This document shows, in pieces, positions 8,112 through 17,745 of a stretch of DNA of 64,000 nt (its first letter is position 1; the number at the start of each line of letters is the position of its first letter). Under the pieces are notes generated by a model. It did no database searches and was not told the origin of the DNA. It worked only from the letters and a program-made list of their open reading frames with translations. The DNA comes from Gemmatimonadota bacterium (GTDB taxonomy: Bacteria > Gemmatimonadota > Gemmatimonadetes > Gemmatimonadales > GWC2-71-9). Both the position numbers and the translations under genes were made by a program. Where the stretch lies: assembly GCA_003222035.1 (NCBI GenBank), contig QHUS01000073.1:13990-77989 (forward strand). Direction: 5' to 3'.

Positions 8112-10529
8112 TCACCCGCACTCCGAGAACCCGCAGACGTGGCACTTGGCGCAGCCCTCGGCGAACGCGAGCTGGGAGCCGCAGTCGGGGCAGGCGCCGA
8201 TGAAGTTGGCCGGGACCACCGCGGCCGGGCCGTCCGTGTCGGCGGCACCCACCAGCAGGTCCTGCTGGACCCCCTGCTTCTCCTGCATCCACTTTTCGAT
8301 CGCGATGCCGATCGCATCCGGCACCGAAAGCACCTTGTTCGGGCCGAGCCCGACCACGCGATCCGACGAGATGCCGCGCAGCTGGCGGTACACCTCGCGC
8401 AGCGGGATCCCCGAGCGCAGGGCGAGCGAGATGAGGCGCCCGATCGCCTCGACGTCGGCCATCAGCGCGCCGCCGGCCTTGCCGAGCGAGATGAAGACCT
8501 CGAACGGCTGACCTTTGTCGTCCTCGGTGATGTTCACGTACATGGTGCCGAGCGGCGTCTCGACGCGGCGCGTGGCGCCTTTGAGCAGGTCGGGACGCGA
8601 CCGCTTCGCGCGCCGCTGCAGGTTCTCGGCCTCCGCCTCGTGCAGCTTGTCGCGCGTACGGGCGAGCTCGGCGTCGAGCTCCGCGATGCGTCCGAGCGCC
8701 TCGGCCAGGACGTCCTTGCCCGCCCCGGCCGCCTGCTCCTGCACTTTCTTGGCCGTCGATCCCGTGGAGAGCACCTGCATCTCGCGGGCGCCGTCGCGGT
8801 ACACCGTCACGCCCTTGCACTCCAGCTTGTACGCATACCGGTAGATCTTCTCGACGTACTCCTCGGTCGCGTCGTTCGAGAAGTTGCACGTCTTGGAGAT
8901 CGCCGAGTCGGTGAAGTCCTGGAACGCCGCCTGCATCTGGATGTGCCATTCGGGGGTGACGTCGTGCGCCGTCACGAACACACGCTGCCACTTCGCCGGT
9001 ACCTGGTCGAAGTGGATGTGCCCCGCTTCGGCGATCTGCTGAATCAGGGCGTCCGAATACCACTTCTCCTCCCTGGCGATCGCGATGAACGCTTCATTCA
9101 CGTCGGGCATGAGGACGCCCGCCTGATTCCGCATGAACGCGACCGCGAAGAGCGGCTCGATGCCCGACGAGCACCCGGCGATGATCGAGATCGTGCCGGT
9201 AGGGGCGACCGTCGTGAGATTGCAGTTCCGCAACCGGCGCATCGGACGGATCCGCTCCCCCTTGGGGCCGCGGGCGCACGTGGCATCGGGCCCCCAGATC
9301 GACCCCTCCCACTCCGCGAACACGCCGCGCTGCTCCGCCAGCTTCTCCGAGGCCGCCTTGGCCTCCTCATCCACGAACTCCATCACCTTGCGGCCCAGCG
9401 CCACGCCTTCGTCCGAGTTGTACGGGATCCCGAGGCGCACCAGCAAGTCCGCCCAGCCCATGATGCCGAGGCCGACGCGGCGGATGCGCTTGGCGAGGTC
9501 GTCGATCTCCGAGAGCGGGTATCGGTTCGCGTCGATGACGTTGTCAAGAAAGTGCGTGCAGAGGTGCACGGCCGTTCGCAGCCGGTCCCAGTCGACCTCC
9601 TCATCCTTCACGAAGAGTCCGACATTGACCGAGCCGAGGTTGCACACGTCGTACGGCAGCAGGGGCTGCTCCCCGCATGGGTTCGTGGCCTCGTAGGAGC
9701 CGAGGTGCGGGACGGGGTTGTAGTAGTTGGCCCGATCGATGAAGTAGACCCCGGGCTCGCCCGTCTTCCAGGCGCCGTGCACGATCTTGCGGAACACTTC
9801 TCGCGCGTCGAGCTGGCCCACGACGCCGCCGGTGCGCGGATGGATCAGATCGTAGCGGGTCCCCTCCTCCACCGCTCGCATGAAGGCGTCGGTCACCGCG
9901 ACCGAGATGTTGAAGTTGGTCACCTGCGTGAGGTCGTCCTTGCAAGTGATGAACTCCAGGATGTCGGGGTGATCGACGCGCAGGATGCCCATGTTGGCGC
10001 CCCGGCGCGTGCCCCCCTGTTTCACCACGTCGGTGGAGGCGTCGTACAGCTTCATGAACGACACGGGGCCCGAGGCGACGCCCATCGTGGACCGCACCAC
10101 GTCGTTCTTGGGGCGCAGCCGTGAGAACGAGAAGCCGGTCCCGCCTCCCGACTGGTGCACCAGCGCCATGGCCCTCAGGGTATCGTAGATCCCACTGTGG
10201 TCGTTGGACAGGGCGTCGTCGATCGGGAGCACGAAGCAGGCGGAGAGCTGGCCCAGGGGCCGGCCGGCGTTCATGAGCGTGGGTGAGTTGGGCATCCAGA
10301 CGCGGGTGGCCATGAGCTCGTAGAACGTCTCCGCCAGACCCTCCACGGCCTTCTCCGAGGCGCCGTACCGTGCGTCCGGCTCGGCGACGGTGCGCGCCAC
10401 CCGCCAGAACAAGTCTTCGGGTCGCTCGGCCGGCCGCCCCTGGTCGTCCTTGATCAGGTAGCGTCGCTCGAGCACGGTCACGGCGTTGGCGGTCAGGTCG
10501 AGCTTGCTGGTGCGGCTAGAAGCGGTCAT
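8112..10529 (-). CDS. nrdJ: Vitamin B12-dependent (class II) ribonucleoside-diphosphate reductase
   Basis: An 805-residue adenosylcobalamin-dependent reductase that makes deoxyribonucleotides without oxygen. The radical-chemistry motif NPCGEQPLLPYDVCN is intact, as are SACFVLP (first active-site Cys) and APTGTIS. The C-terminal region carries a zinc ribbon (CPDCG ... CAKCHVCG) seen in this subfamily. ATG 10529 is chosen because GAGGGGG lies about 9 nt upstream; the upstream GTG 10565 has no ribosome site. No cobalamin riboswitch is recognisable in the 170 bp upstream. It appears monocistronic. Confidence 0.95.
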   Translation of the reverse strand: MTASSRTSKLDLTANAVTVLERRYLIKDDQGRPAERPEDLFWRVARTVAEPDARYGASEKAVEGLAETFYELMATRVWMPNSPTLMNAGRPLGQLSACFVLPIDDALSNDHSGIYDTLRAMALVHQSGGGTGFSFSRLRPKNDVVRSTMGVASGPVSFMKLYDASTDVVKQGGTRRGANMGILRVDHPDILEFITCKDDLTQVTNFNISVAVTDAFMRAVEEGTRYDLIHPRTGGVVGQLDAREVFRKIVHGAWKTGEPGVYFIDRANYYNPVPHLGSYEATNPCGEQPLLPYDVCNLGSVNVGLFVKDEEVDWDRLRTAVHLCTHFLDNVIDANRYPLSEIDDLAKRIRRVGLGIMGWADLLVRLGIPYNSDEGVALGRKVMEFVDEEAKAASEKLAEQRGVFAEWEGSIWGPDATCARGPKGERIRPMRRLRNCNLTTVAPTGTISIIAGCSSGIEPLFAVAFMRNQAGVLMPDVNEAFIAIAREEKWYSDALIQQIAEAGHIHFDQVPAKWQRVFVTAHDVTPEWHIQMQAAFQDFTDSAISKTCNFSNDATEEYVEKIYRYAYKLECKGVTVYRDGAREMQVLSTGSTAKKVQEQAAGAGKDVLAEALGRIAELDAELARTRDKLHEAEAENLQRRAKRSRPDLLKGATRRVETPLGTMYVNITEDDKGQPFEVFISLGKAGGALMADVEAIGRLISLALRSGIPLREVYRQLRGISSDRVVGLGPNKVLSVPDAIGIAIEKWMQEKQGVQQDLLVGAADTDGPAAVVPANFIGACPDCGSQLAFAEGCAKCHVCGFSECG

Positions 10530-10699
10530 GCGGGCTCGTCCCCCTCGGACGTGAGGCTTGCTCACCCAAACGTCTGCTATGAGTGAAATTTAACAACGCG
10601 CGGACCACAAACGGCGCGGATGGTCAAGGTAGATCGGCCGGGGCGTCCGTGCAACACCTCGCAACAGCCGCGGCACCGCGACACATTCAACAATTCACA

Positions 10700-11188
10700 T
10701 CACAAACTTGTTCGTGCGAGCGGGAACGCGCCGGCGCGATGCCGCGCCGCTTCAGCCACGTAGTGCTCCCAGGTGTCCCGGATGCGCGCGCGCAGCGCGT
10801 CATCGACCCGGCGCGTGACCCGAGCCGGCACTCCCACCACGAGCGACCCCGGCGGGACGCGGGTGTCTTCCGGCACGACTGCACCCGCTGCCACGACACT
10901 GCCGGTCCCGATGTGGGCACCATTCAGGAGTACGCTCCCCATCCCGATCAGGCAGTCGTCCTCGACCGTGCACCCGTGCAGGATGGCGCGATGCCCGACG
11001 CCCACGCGCGCGCCGATGCGCGCCGGGTGCCCCGTGTCCACGTGCACGATCGTTCCGTCCTGGAGGTTGGTCTTCTCGCCGATCACGATCGCGTCGACGT
11101 CGCCGCGCAGCACCGCGCCGTACCATACGCTGGCCTGCGCGCCCAGGGTCACGTCGCCCAGCACCACCGCTCCGGGCGCGATGAACAC
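10700..11188 (-). CDS. Gamma-class carbonic anhydrase family protein
   Basis: A 162-residue left-handed beta-helix protein with hexapeptide repeats. The three zinc histidines sit in the usual spacing: HVDTGHP, then VGVGHRAILHGC. Family members (YrdA/CaiE/gamma-CA) hydrate CO2 or bind metals; activity here is not proven. GTG 11188 is the only ordinary start, but the conserved HPT residues just before it (in INIHPTVFIAPG) are read in frame from further upstream. An ATC 7 nt after a GAGG is the only nearby candidate, so the N-terminus may be longer by six residues. It lies 19 bp after the kinase gene. Confidence 0.88.
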   Translation of the reverse strand: MFIAPGAVVLGDVTLGAQASVWYGAVLRGDVDAIVIGEKTNLQDGTIVHVDTGHPARIGARVGVGHRAILHGCTVEDDCLIGMGSVLLNGAHIGTGSVVAAGAVVPEDTRVPPGSLVVGVPARVTRRVDDALRARIRDTWEHYVAEAARHRAGAFPLARTSL

Positions 11189-11207
11189 CGTCGGGTGGAT
11201 GTTGATG

Positions 11208-13076
11208 CTACGGCCTCATCGGCTGGAACGGCCATTGGACCCACGCGTCCACCGGCTCGCCGTTCTTCTGGGCCGGATTCCAGCGAAGATTCTTGGCCAT
11301 GTCCAGCGCCTCGTTGTTGAACGTCTCGAGGTTGGATGGGCCGAACACGCGCGCCTCGAGCGTCGTCCCCTCGCGGGACACGAGAATCAGGAGGATCGCC
11401 TGGCGCGGAACCATCGTGGCGTCGGGAGCTATCGGGATTCGCGTGGGGGACAGCGGGACCGGCCGCGTGTCGAAGCAGAGGTTGTCCTGATTGTAGGCGG
11501 GGCCGTATTGATCGCACGGGCCGCTCTGGCCGTCCTGCCGCGCGACCGTGAGAAGCTGCAGGTCGAGTTTGACGGTGGAGGGCGCGCCCGGGAGCACGAC
11601 GACCTGACGGTCGTATGGCGCGAATCCATTGGCCCGTACCGCCAGGGTGTAGGTGCCCGGCGCGACGTCCTGTTGCGCGCCGCGGAACGGCATGCCGTTG
11701 AGAGTCACCCGCGCACCCGCGGGCAGCCCCTGTAGCGTCAGGCGTCCTGGCGTCCCGGCAGGCACCTCGCGGGCACGCGTCGTGTCGGCCGCCGCCGGGG
11801 TGGCAGCGCTCTCCGCCGCGACCGCCCTGCCCGTGTCACCCAGCAGGCGCTGCGCGAGCGAGTCGCGCGGCGCGCCCGCGGCGGAGTCGGGCGTGGCCGC
11901 GCGCGCGAAGAAGAGCAGTCCCTTCTTGTAGGCGTACAGTCCAGGCGCACCCAGGCCGACCGCCAGGATCACGATCCAGAGCCCGATCCCCGTCGCCACA
12001 GAGCGCTTGTGGTGGTCCGCGGCGAGCCTGGCGCCCACGCGGGGCAGCGGCGTGGTGGGAGCTGCGGCCAGGCGCACGCCCGCGAGCGACGGGATGGCCG
12101 CGGTGGGCGCGGTGGCGAGCCCGACGGCCGCGAAGCCGCCCCCCGCCTCGAGCGCCTGCACGAGGTCGTCCGCGCTTTGGAACCGGTCGTCCGGCGCTTT
12201 CGCCATCGTCTTCCGGACGATCTCGAACACCGTGCGCTGATCGTACGTCTCGAGCGGCGGTGTGGGGATTTCCTCCATGATGTGCTTGTAGCCGATCGAG
12301 AACGAGTCCTCACCGTCGAACGGCACGCGGCCGGTGAGGCATTGGAACGCGACGACCCCGAGCGAGTAGATGTCGGACCGTCCGTCCAGCGCCTGCGCGC
12401 GCGCCTGCTCCGGACTCATGTAGTGCGGCGTGCCGATGGACATGCCTGTGCCCGTGAGCTTGCCGCCCGACGCCGCTTTGGCGATCCCGAAATCGGTGAC
12501 GACCGCCAGCCCATGCTCGTCGAACATGATGTTGTCAGGCTTGATATCGCGGTGCACGATGCCGCTCTTGTGCGCGTACGCGAGGGCGCGGGCTACCTGG
12601 ACCAGGACCTGGCGGATCTCGCCCGGGGGAAGCGTGCCGCGCGCGGCGAGCACGGACGACAGCGGCTTGCCGCGCAGAAACTTCATGACGAAGTAGATCA
12701 CCCGGCCGGACTTGCCGACGCGGTAGATCGGGATGATGCTGGGGTGCTCGAGCTTGGCCGAGGTGCGGGCTTCGCGCTGGAACCGCTCGACGAATTCCTT
12801 GTCGAACGCGAGTGAGAACGGCAGCACCTTGATCGCCACGTCCCGCTCCAGCTGGCGCTCGCGTGCCTTGAACACGATCGCCATGCCCCCGCGGCCGAGC
12901 TCTTCGAGGATCTCGTACTCGTCCTTCAACTGGTCCCGCACCAGCTCGACCTCGGTGACCTCCCCTTGGTGGTCGCGAACAGCGGCGACCGGCGTCGTGG
13001 CCAACAGGTCGAGTCCGCAGGACCGGCAGAACTTGCTGGCGTCGTCGTTCTGAGTGCCGCAGCGAGGACAGTACAT
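11208..13076 (-). CDS. Membrane Ser/Thr protein kinase with zinc ribbon, PEGA and TonB-C-like tail
   Basis: A 622-residue protein. Order: N-terminal zinc ribbon (CPRCG ... CRSCG, residues 3-22), kinase domain about 52-315 (ELGRGGMAIVFKA, catalytic HRDIKPDN, DFGIAK, TPHYMSPEQA), one membrane helix near 370-388, an Ala/Pro linker, a PEGA-like beta domain about 450-510 (LQGLPAGARVTLNG), and a final domain about 540-620 resembling the TonB C-terminal fold (LEARVFGPSN ... LRWNPAQKNGEPVDAWVQWPF). It probably senses something outside the cytoplasmic membrane. ATG 13076 has GGAG 5 nt upstream. It is followed 19 bp later by the gamma-carbonic anhydrase gene. Confidence 0.88.
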   Translation of the reverse strand: MYCPRCGTQNDDASKFCRSCGLDLLATTPVAAVRDHQGEVTEVELVRDQLKDEYEILEELGRGGMAIVFKARERQLERDVAIKVLPFSLAFDKEFVERFQREARTSAKLEHPSIIPIYRVGKSGRVIYFVMKFLRGKPLSSVLAARGTLPPGEIRQVLVQVARALAYAHKSGIVHRDIKPDNIMFDEHGLAVVTDFGIAKAASGGKLTGTGMSIGTPHYMSPEQARAQALDGRSDIYSLGVVAFQCLTGRVPFDGEDSFSIGYKHIMEEIPTPPLETYDQRTVFEIVRKTMAKAPDDRFQSADDLVQALEAGGGFAAVGLATAPTAAIPSLAGVRLAAAPTTPLPRVGARLAADHHKRSVATGIGLWIVILAVGLGAPGLYAYKKGLLFFARAATPDSAAGAPRDSLAQRLLGDTGRAVAAESAATPAAADTTRAREVPAGTPGRLTLQGLPAGARVTLNGMPFRGAQQDVAPGTYTLAVRANGFAPYDRQVVVLPGAPSTVKLDLQLLTVARQDGQSGPCDQYGPAYNQDNLCFDTRPVPLSPTRIPIAPDATMVPRQAILLILVSREGTTLEARVFGPSNLETFNNEALDMAKNLRWNPAQKNGEPVDAWVQWPFQPMRP

Positions 13077-13150
13077 CAATTCTCCGAAGGGTCGCGGAAA
13101 CTTAGGGATTTCCCGGAGTGGGTGTCAACTCGCGGCGTGGTTCAGCGCGC

Positions 13151-15961
13151 TCAGAAGTCGGAGGAGAGTGCGACGTACACCTGCGGGCGCTGCTCGGCGC
13201 CGGACGGCGGCTCGGCGAGCGGCTGGGCGATGCCGAGCCGGACGGACAGCGGGTAGTCATAGAACACCGTCACGACGCCCGCGAGCTCCCCTCCGGCGGA
13301 CCAGAGGCGCGTGAGCCGGGGCGACGCGCCGGGCGCCCACGCGTCGCCTGCATCGGTGAAAATGTTCATCCAGAGTCTGTCGATTCCGAATGGCAGATGA
13401 CCGATCCCGCGGCCGACGAGTGCCACGGGCAGGCGATACTCGAGGCTGCCGGTGACCGCGCGCTCGCCTCGGACCTCGTCGTCGGCGTATCCCCGGACGG
13501 GAAACGCCCGCGTCGCGCTCAGCGACGGAGGGAAGAAGAGGTTGACACCCTGTGGCGTCACCCCGCCGACTCGGAACAGCGTGCCGAGCGGTCCGTTCGT
13601 GGCACCGGCGAGCAGCCGCAGCGCGAGGACGTGATGGGCGAACCCGCCGACCCCAGGCACGTGCGCGTAGAGCGCGAGACGGGTCCGCAGCTCGTTCGAC
13701 CAGCGCGTCGTCCCCCGCTCCTCGCGCCGCCGATAGGTCGCGGACCAGGCGAACCCGTCCTCTGGCGACACCGACACTGCCCCCGTCACCAGACGCGTCA
13801 GCGTGAGCGTTGCCGATCCGCCAAACAGATCCTGCCGGCTACACCCTGAACAGACCGTCGCGAGCGCCGAGTCCGGAGTGGAGGCGAAATCGGTACGCTC
13901 GACCTCGGCGGCGACGCGCACCCCGGTGATACCGCGCCACCGGGGGATGAGGAACGATGCGCCGAGCGCCGCGGACTGGTCGAGCTCCGAAAGCGTGACA
14001 GCTGGAACGGCGAGCGGTCCGAGATCGCCCCACGAGCTCGACGCCGACAAGTCGAAGAGGGGGTTGCCGAATGCGGCGACGACGAGCGCGAAGTCGCCCG
14101 CCAGCCGTGACTGTTGAGGAGAGAACAGCAGATCGGCAGCATACGAGTAACGCCCCACGGCGTCTGCGCCGGCGGTGAGCGCCCCTCCGAACCGGCCGGT
14201 GGGTCCCTCGTCTTGGAACAGGGGGAGCCAGAAATGCGGGCGCAGCGACGGCCACGAGGCATAGCCGGTTTCGTGCACCGACACGGCCGGCGCGGAATCG
14301 AACGGCAGGGGCTCCGGGAAGGTCGCAGGTTCGGCGCGCCCCGATGCGCTCGTCCGCCGCAGCTCCCAGCCGCGCGCGGTCAGCCCGGCGTACAGCATGG
14401 CGCCGTCCGCGAGTGGCGCCGGGGCGCGGGCGCCGAGCGGCTCAGCCGTGAGGGCCTGGACGCCCGCGGAATCGCTCCAGCGGTACACTTGGGGGAGCCC
14501 GGTCGGATCCGCCACGAACCACAGGTCCCGGTCGGGCGTCCAGACCACGTCGTCGATGCTCCCCCGCGTCTCGACCAACGCTACGGCGTCGGCGGGGGAT
14601 GTGGCGGGCCACAGCACCAGCGACCACCGTCCATCCGCGCAGCGGACACCGGCCACCCAACGCCCATCCGGCGACGGCGCCAGGTCGGTCCACAGGGCGT
14701 CGCCGGAGTCCGGGGACGAGGGGGCCGGCACCGTGGGTCGCCCGGAGGCCGGCCCGAGGGTGATCGCCGCGAGCCGCCCGCCGCCGCCCGCGGGCGCCAC
14801 CAGGCGGGCGCCACGAGTCACCCGTCGCCACTCACCAGCGGCGGGCAGCCAGTGATACAAGTCGCTGCGGATCCGCCACCGGGACGTGTAATCGAGCTGC
14901 GTCACCGCCAGCGTGTCACCCACCCAGTCGTAGTCCGCGCCCCCGTTGACCAGATGGGTCGCGAGCGTCCGAAACGTTGCGGCGTCGAGCACTCTTACCT
15001 CTCTCGCGCCCTTGCCGTCGTCCCGTACGTACGCCACACGGTGGCCGTCCGGGGATACGCGGGGGATCGGCTCCGTGCGGAGCACGGAGTCGATCACGCG
15101 CGGCTGCACCGCTGCGGCATCCGTCTGCGGCGCCGGCTCCGTGCCGCGCCGCCATTCGTCCGCGAGCGAGTGACCCCCGGTGACCCGGGAAATCTGACGA
15201 CCAACCCGAAAGGGGATCAGTTGCGCCGCCGTCGCCTCTGTGAATCGCGGCACGACGGAATCGCCCGCGGTCCCTGCGAGAGAGTGAAGGAAGCGGCTGC
15301 CATACGCATACGGGGCGAGCCCGCCGGACCAGCGCGAGAACAGCATCGCGTCCCACGGTGATCGCGAGGCCTGTCCGGCCGCGTCCGCCTCGAGGAGCTG
15401 CGTGTGAAAGCTTCCTCGGACGCGCCCGCCGTTCGTGAACCGGGATTCGTAGTAGGTCGCCAGCCCTTCGATCACCCAGCTGGGCTGATACTCGTTGGGA
15501 AACAGGGCGGGGGCGCGCCCGAACACGTACTGGAGCGGACCCCAGATCCCCTTGGTGCGATCGAGGTGGAAGACGTGCGCCAGCTCGTGCGTGGTGACGA
15601 GCCGAAGCCAGCTGTCGAAGAACAGCAGGCCATGATCCCCCGCCGGCGGTGCCGCGAAGATCGTGATCCGGTTCGAAGGAACGACGGTCGTGAACCCGTT
15701 CGACGCATCGATATCGTCGGCGACTGTGATGTCCACCACGCCTCGCGGGGGGTGCAGCTCGGTCGCGAGCAGCCGGTACGACCGTTCGGCCTCGCGCGCC
15801 TCGGTGAGCGCGACGGCGCGATAGGCCGGGCGAAAGTGGATGCGGAAATGGGGCGTGTGCAGGGTGCGCCAGCCCCCTGACGGATCCACCTGAGCTTCCG
15901 CTCGGCCGGCGAGCAATGCGAAAAGAAGAAGGCGGAACGCGGAAGTCGGAACGCGGAACAA
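13151..15961 (-). CDS. Secreted zinc metalloprotease with TolB-like propeller and outer-membrane beta-barrel
   Basis: A 936-residue protein. A signal peptide (RLLLFALLAGRAEAQ) is followed by a peptidase-MA-like domain with HELAH (about 125-130) and a downstream glutamate region (WVIEGLATYY), then repeated WD/TolB-like blades (RVSPDGHRVAYVRDD, LAPSPDGRWVAGV), and a C-terminal beta-barrel of BamA/Omp85 type ending in Phe. The start is set at TTG 15961, with AAGGAG 9 nt upstream, because the frame further up is only the antisense of the amidase gene. The signal peptide is encoded inside a heptad repeat. It may act as a surface-anchored protease; substrate unknown. Confidence 0.75.
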   Translation of the reverse strand: MFRVPTSAFRLLLFALLAGRAEAQVDPSGGWRTLHTPHFRIHFRPAYRAVALTEAREAERSYRLLATELHPPRGVVDITVADDIDASNGFTTVVPSNRITIFAAPPAGDHGLLFFDSWLRLVTTHELAHVFHLDRTKGIWGPLQYVFGRAPALFPNEYQPSWVIEGLATYYESRFTNGGRVRGSFHTQLLEADAAGQASRSPWDAMLFSRWSGGLAPYAYGSRFLHSLAGTAGDSVVPRFTEATAAQLIPFRVGRQISRVTGGHSLADEWRRGTEPAPQTDAAAVQPRVIDSVLRTEPIPRVSPDGHRVAYVRDDGKGAREVRVLDAATFRTLATHLVNGGADYDWVGDTLAVTQLDYTSRWRIRSDLYHWLPAAGEWRRVTRGARLVAPAGGGGRLAAITLGPASGRPTVPAPSSPDSGDALWTDLAPSPDGRWVAGVRCADGRWSLVLWPATSPADAVALVETRGSIDDVVWTPDRDLWFVADPTGLPQVYRWSDSAGVQALTAEPLGARAPAPLADGAMLYAGLTARGWELRRTSASGRAEPATFPEPLPFDSAPAVSVHETGYASWPSLRPHFWLPLFQDEGPTGRFGGALTAGADAVGRYSYAADLLFSPQQSRLAGDFALVVAAFGNPLFDLSASSSWGDLGPLAVPAVTLSELDQSAALGASFLIPRWRGITGVRVAAEVERTDFASTPDSALATVCSGCSRQDLFGGSATLTLTRLVTGAVSVSPEDGFAWSATYRRREERGTTRWSNELRTRLALYAHVPGVGGFAHHVLALRLLAGATNGPLGTLFRVGGVTPQGVNLFFPPSLSATRAFPVRGYADDEVRGERAVTGSLEYRLPVALVGRGIGHLPFGIDRLWMNIFTDAGDAWAPGASPRLTRLWSAGGELAGVVTVFYDYPLSVRLGIAQPLAEPPSGAEQRPQVYVALSSDF

Positions 15962-16030
15962 CCGGGCAGGCTCCTTGCCGCGGCTCGACCTCTCTTTGAT
16001 GTTCCGCGTTCCGCGTTCCGCGTTCCGCGT
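15926..16030. repeat. Inverted heptad-repeat element (GGAACGC units)
   Basis: The left arm (about 15931-15961) carries GCGGAACGCGGAA-type 7-bp units; the right arm (about 16003-16029) carries the complementary TTCCGCG units four times. They bracket about 40 bp. The element lies at the junction of the amidase and metalloprotease genes and supplies the start codon and signal-peptide codons of the latter. Similar elements occur at 35089-35181 and 54566-54647. Confidence 0.75.
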
Positions 16031-16032
16031 TG

Positions 16033-17745
16033 TCAAGGCTCCCTCGCCCGCTCCCTCAAGAAGTTCTCGATCCCGTTCACCACGCCCCTCGCATACCGCC
16101 ACTGTCCGTCTTCGCTCGCCAGCATCGCCTCTTGATCGGGCAGCATGATGAACAACGCCTCCGTAAGCGCCGCGGGCATCCAGGTCGGACGCGCCAGGGC
16201 ATAGTCGCCGCGTCCGATGCCCAGGTCCCGCACGCCGAGCTCGGCCACGAGGGCGCGGTCGAGCTCGCGCGCGAGCCGCGTGCTCCGCGGGTGGAAGTAG
16301 TACACGCTCGTGCCTGAGTTGGTGAATGGGTTGATCCCGTCGGGGAGCGCGTTGGCGTGGATCGAAACGAGGATGTCGGCGTCGTGCAGCTCGGCGAACC
16401 GCGTGCGGGGGTAGAGCTCGACCGCTGTCGTGTCGGTGCGGGTGAGAAGAACGCTCGCCCCGGAACGCTCGAGCAGCGTCTTCGCCTTGAGTGCGACGGC
16501 GAGGGTTGCCACGGGCTCCCACAGGCCTGTCGGTCCCCTGGCACCGAGCGGCGGGTGCCCGGGGTCGAGCGCGATGGTCCGCCCCCGCAGTGGGCGCGCG
16601 GGATCCACCACCGGAGGACGGCGCACTTCGAGCAGCAGGTCGCGGCCATCGAAGCGAACCCGATAGCCCCACACGCGCCTGGCCAGCTCGAGCGTGATGG
16701 TGAGCTCGTCGGCCGCCGGTTGCGCATAGCTCATGCGCGTGACCAGTGGGTCCGTACCCGTGGTGCCGCTCGCCCCGTACTGCATCCAGTTGATGTCGGA
16801 CGCGCCACCATAAAGGCGCAGCGTGAGGCTACGCTCGCGCTCCGTGACCTGATAGGGGAGGCGGGCGGGCAGCGGCACGCGCAGGGTCACCGACTTCGGC
16901 CCGGAAGTGAGGCGCACGGAGCTGACGACCCCTCCTGGAGGTGGGGTGCCGGTAGGCAGCGGAACCACGTCCCCCGCGTTCACCCATGCGACGGCCGTAC
17001 GCGACAGCGCCAGGCGCACCTGGTCGCTCCAACGGCCTGACTCGACGGCTACGGTGCCGGTCGGGAAAAACCAGTTGTACGTCCCGTGCGGCACGGCGCG
17101 GCCCGGCGTGAGGCTGTCGGTAGTGCCGCTGCGTGCCGTGTCATCATCCAGTACCACCACGGTCGGGAACGCCATGTCCTCGAGACTCACGGCCAGCGGC
17201 CAGCGAGCCGTCGCGGAGTCGTTCTCGACCGTGACGACCAGCGTCGCGCACGCCGTGCGGCCATCGACGCACAATGCCGCTGCGGGAAGCCATCCCACGT
17301 ACCGCCGGCCGGGCTCACCCGGCGCGAGTCGGCGCGGCGCCGTGTCGATCGTGAACGCCCGAAGGCCCCCGGGTAACGCGGGGGGCGACGAGTCCGGAAC
17401 GAGAGGCACGCTCGAGCCCCACGGTAGCAGCAGTCGCACGGTCGCGTTGGAGGCCGCGTGGACGCTCAGGGGAATGCCCTCCCCGAGGGGCAGCGCCAGG
17501 CTGCCCGCCGGTGTGAAGCTCGTGGTGTCGATCCACGCCGCACGCCCAGCCGGCGGCCGGAATTGCGGCGCGATGCGGGCCGTGAAGACGAACCGGCTCG
17601 AGTCGGGCCCCGCCGTCGCGGCAAAAAGGAACTGCGCGACGGTGTCGTCCGGGAGCGGGAGCCATGCGATCCACGCCCCGTTCGGAAGGACGGGGATCGA
17701 CTGTCCGTTGATGCCGAGGTGGACGGGCCCGCGCGCGCCCCGCAC
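16033..17745 (-). CDS. N-acetylmuramoyl-L-alanine amidase (Amidase_3) with long N-terminal region
   Basis: A zinc amidase that cuts the peptide from peptidoglycan glycan strands. The C-terminal catalytic domain (last 190 residues) has IALDPGHPP with the first zinc His, a Glu in LWEPVATLAVALK, and SIHANALPDG with the second zinc His. About 370 residues of beta-rich sequence precede it. GTG 17745 is the only ordinary start, yet conserved-looking sequence (RIAVVYPAATDVIQSHDSAF) continues in frame upstream to about 17820 without any start codon. An ATT at 17814 has a GGAG about 9 nt upstream. Alternatively a 1-nt error in the C-rich stretch near 17835 separates it from ATG 17878, which would give a short lipoprotein-like leader. 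Confidence 0.85.
   Translation of the reverse strand: MRGARGPVHLGINGQSIPVLPNGAWIAWLPLPDDTVAQFLFAATAGPDSSRFVFTARIAPQFRPPAGRAAWIDTTSFTPAGSLALPLGEGIPLSVHAASNATVRLLLPWGSSVPLVPDSSPPALPGGLRAFTIDTAPRRLAPGEPGRRYVGWLPAAALCVDGRTACATLVVTVENDSATARWPLAVSLEDMAFPTVVVLDDDTARSGTTDSLTPGRAVPHGTYNWFFPTGTVAVESGRWSDQVRLALSRTAVAWVNAGDVVPLPTGTPPPGGVVSSVRLTSGPKSVTLRVPLPARLPYQVTERERSLTLRLYGGASDINWMQYGASGTTGTDPLVTRMSYAQPAADELTITLELARRVWGYRVRFDGRDLLLEVRRPPVVDPARPLRGRTIALDPGHPPLGARGPTGLWEPVATLAVALKAKTLLERSGASVLLTRTDTTAVELYPRTRFAELHDADILVSIHANALPDGINPFTNSGTSVYYFHPRSTRLARELDRALVAELGVRDLGIGRGDYALARPTWMPAALTEALFIMLPDQEAMLASEDGQWRYARGVVNGIENFLRERAREP

Noticed and set aside
8010-10124. A 704-codon plus-strand open frame opposite nrdJ
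   Set aside because: It mirrors the codon structure of nrdJ; composition is Arg/His/Gly-rich with no domain, and nrdJ is unmistakable.
10530-10699. A cobalamin riboswitch upstream of nrdJ
   Set aside because: Looked for because the enzyme needs B12; the B12-box and typical junction sequences are not visible.
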